From Bathynomus jamesi (taxonomy: Eukaryota; Arthropoda; Malacostraca; Isopoda; Cirolanidae), in the NCBI GenBank assembly GCA_023014485.1, contig JAJOZX010001568.1, forward strand, positions 38,501 to 102,500: a stretch of 64,000 bases of DNA, written 5' to 3'. Position numbers and translations under genes: made by a program. Below the pieces are notes generated by a model. The model worked only from the letters and a program-made list of their open reading frames with translations, was not told the DNA's origin and did no database searches. Positions within the stretch are counted from its first letter, which is position 1. Each line of letters begins with the position of its first letter. Shown here one piece after another: positions 63,031-64,000 of the stretch.

Positions 63031-63032
<2 letters not shown>

Positions 63033-63184
63033 AAGCTATTGACTTCTCCTTAGGGAAATGGAGCTTACAGATGAAAAGAAGGACCAACACAACAGCAAAC
63101 ATTTTCGTTTATTTTTTATTTTATACTTTAGACGTTTCGACAAATCTTCACATAAAGTGCGACAGGATATAAAGGTATAAAGGT

Positions 63185-64000
63185 ATGAAGCGCGCCAGGA
63201 TTGCTCCTGTTGTTAGACCACCAGTAATAGATCCCCAACCCTCAACGTCTTACGGCACAACCCCCACAATAGTACCTTCCTCAAATATACCCCCTTACTC
63301 AATTCTGGGTACATCCTCCACAGCAGCTTCCCGTTCTGTTGAGGATGGCATAACATTCGAGTTGGTGCGCACCGCTACCCCCACCCCGGCCTTGACTAGA
63401 AATCGGTATATGGTCAGGGTTGATCCGAGATCCATGTATAGCAATGGTGTTGAACACGGACTACGGCGCATAGTTGAACGTATTGTGAGTTTGCCCTTCA
63501 GAACCGCGACGAACGTGAAGTCAGGACGAGGCTGTCCTTCGGATTCGGGTCAGATGACAGAGATGTAGATGATTTTTGGGTAGTAATACCGTTCAGACGT
63601 TTGGCAGCTGAAGATATAGAGCATATATTAGGCCGTATAATGCAGGCCTCTCAAAGTAGTATAGCCTTCAATATGGACAACTTCACGGTAAATATTGACC
63701 GTGTACTCCGTGTTGCGGGTCATAGTGCCACACCTTATACTCTTAACTTCAATTCTCAAGCTATTTATGTATAGACGGCATATAAACGCCGATCGTGGCT
63801 GCGGCTTTATAGCAGTAGTCTTAGCTCGTATGTTTACTGTACTAAATACACGGATCCAAAAAATTTGGTTGCCTACGGCAGTGGAGCGTGCCCGTAAACT
63901 AGCTGGAGACTGTAAACTTGAGTTTGACTGTAATATGGGTCCTGAAGAGCTGAGAAGGGTAGAACAGGAAGTGCATACCCTTGAGCTCAGACATGTATTC
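63185..64000 (+). pseudogene. N-terminal part of a Maverick-like DNA polymerase ORF, runs off the window
   Basis: The frame starts MKRARIAPVVRPPVIDPQPS, with a Pro/Ser/Thr-rich leader, then FELVRTATPTPALTRNRYMV. A frame change near 63520 leads to SDDRDVDDFWVVIPFRRLAA and MDNFTVNIDRVLRVAGH. A second change near 63775 leads to NADRGCGFIAVVLARMF and MGPEELRRVEQEVHTLELRH at the window end. The order (low-complexity leader, a conserved domain with a PF.RL block and a V.I.RVLRV-type strand, then a Cys-containing block) resembles the N-terminus of type-B polymerase ORFs in Mavericks and adintovirus-like elements. The polymerase motifs themselves would lie beyond 64000. Two frameshifts suggest a decayed copy; it is described only as found. 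Confidence 0.5.

Noticed and set aside
63120..63165. A further hammerhead-like box (GAAGATTTGTCGAAACGTC on the minus strand)
   Set aside because: Stem II does not pair convincingly and no PLE sequence is attached.

Overview
This window is eukaryotic, AT-rich, non-coding-dominated DNA, almost certainly from an arthropod. Long (TA)n, (GA)n and (CA)n arrays, many old and young transposons, a short (CCTAA)n run of the arthropod telomere type and transposase families common in arthropod genomes all point that way. I cannot name the species; a chelicerate or crustacean would fit. Only one credible host coding exon was found (17304-18344, a secreted protein of unknown function). Nearly everything else is mobile DNA, much of it nested. 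Many breaks in reading frames fall in or near homopolymers, so some 'dead' elements may be intact in reality.

Layout. 0.5-4 kb: a LINE relic split by a terminal-inverted-repeat (TIR) DNA transposon that is itself split by a MITE. 4.5-9.9 kb: mariner-type MITEs and deletion derivatives, a head-to-head pair of Penelope-like element (PLE) tails, a dimeric tRNA-derived SINE and a foldback mariner. 9.9-17.1 kb: four PLE families, one a complete copy with direct pseudo-LTRs, one a chimera. 17.3-18.3 kb: the host exon. 18.9-27 kb: three copies of one CR1/L2-like LINE, two of them forming a palindrome with about 3.5-kb arms around a (TA)n centre. 27.5-33.3 kb: a Tc1 relic holding a hAT-type MITE, a foldback element, a Rex1-like LINE, a Gypsy scrap and more SINEs. 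34-46.4 kb: mariner, several hAT-type MITEs with 8-bp target duplications, and a Jockey/I-like LINE. 46.9-48.2 kb: three tightly packed genes of a Maverick/Polinton/adintovirus-like element, cut by a mariner. 50.4-58.6 kb: an unclassified transposon ('K') carrying two nested insertions (a PLE palindrome and a second copy of the first TIR transposon). 58.6-62.7 kb: a LINE, an intact mariner transposase gene and a third, internally deleted copy of the TIR transposon. 63.2-64 kb: the start of a Maverick-like polymerase ORF running off the window.

How the parts interact. The tRNA-derived SINE shares its 3' tail with the Rex1-like LINE, which suggests that this LINE mobilises it. PLE ends repeatedly carry hammerhead-ribozyme-like cores and repeatedly sit as head-to-head inverted pairs. 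Most element ends lie against (TA)n arrays. The least described component is the three-copy TIR family (1285-3816, 54036-56340, 61673-62679): it pairs CACTG-type termini with a cysteine-rich, DDE-like protein that I cannot place in a named superfamily.
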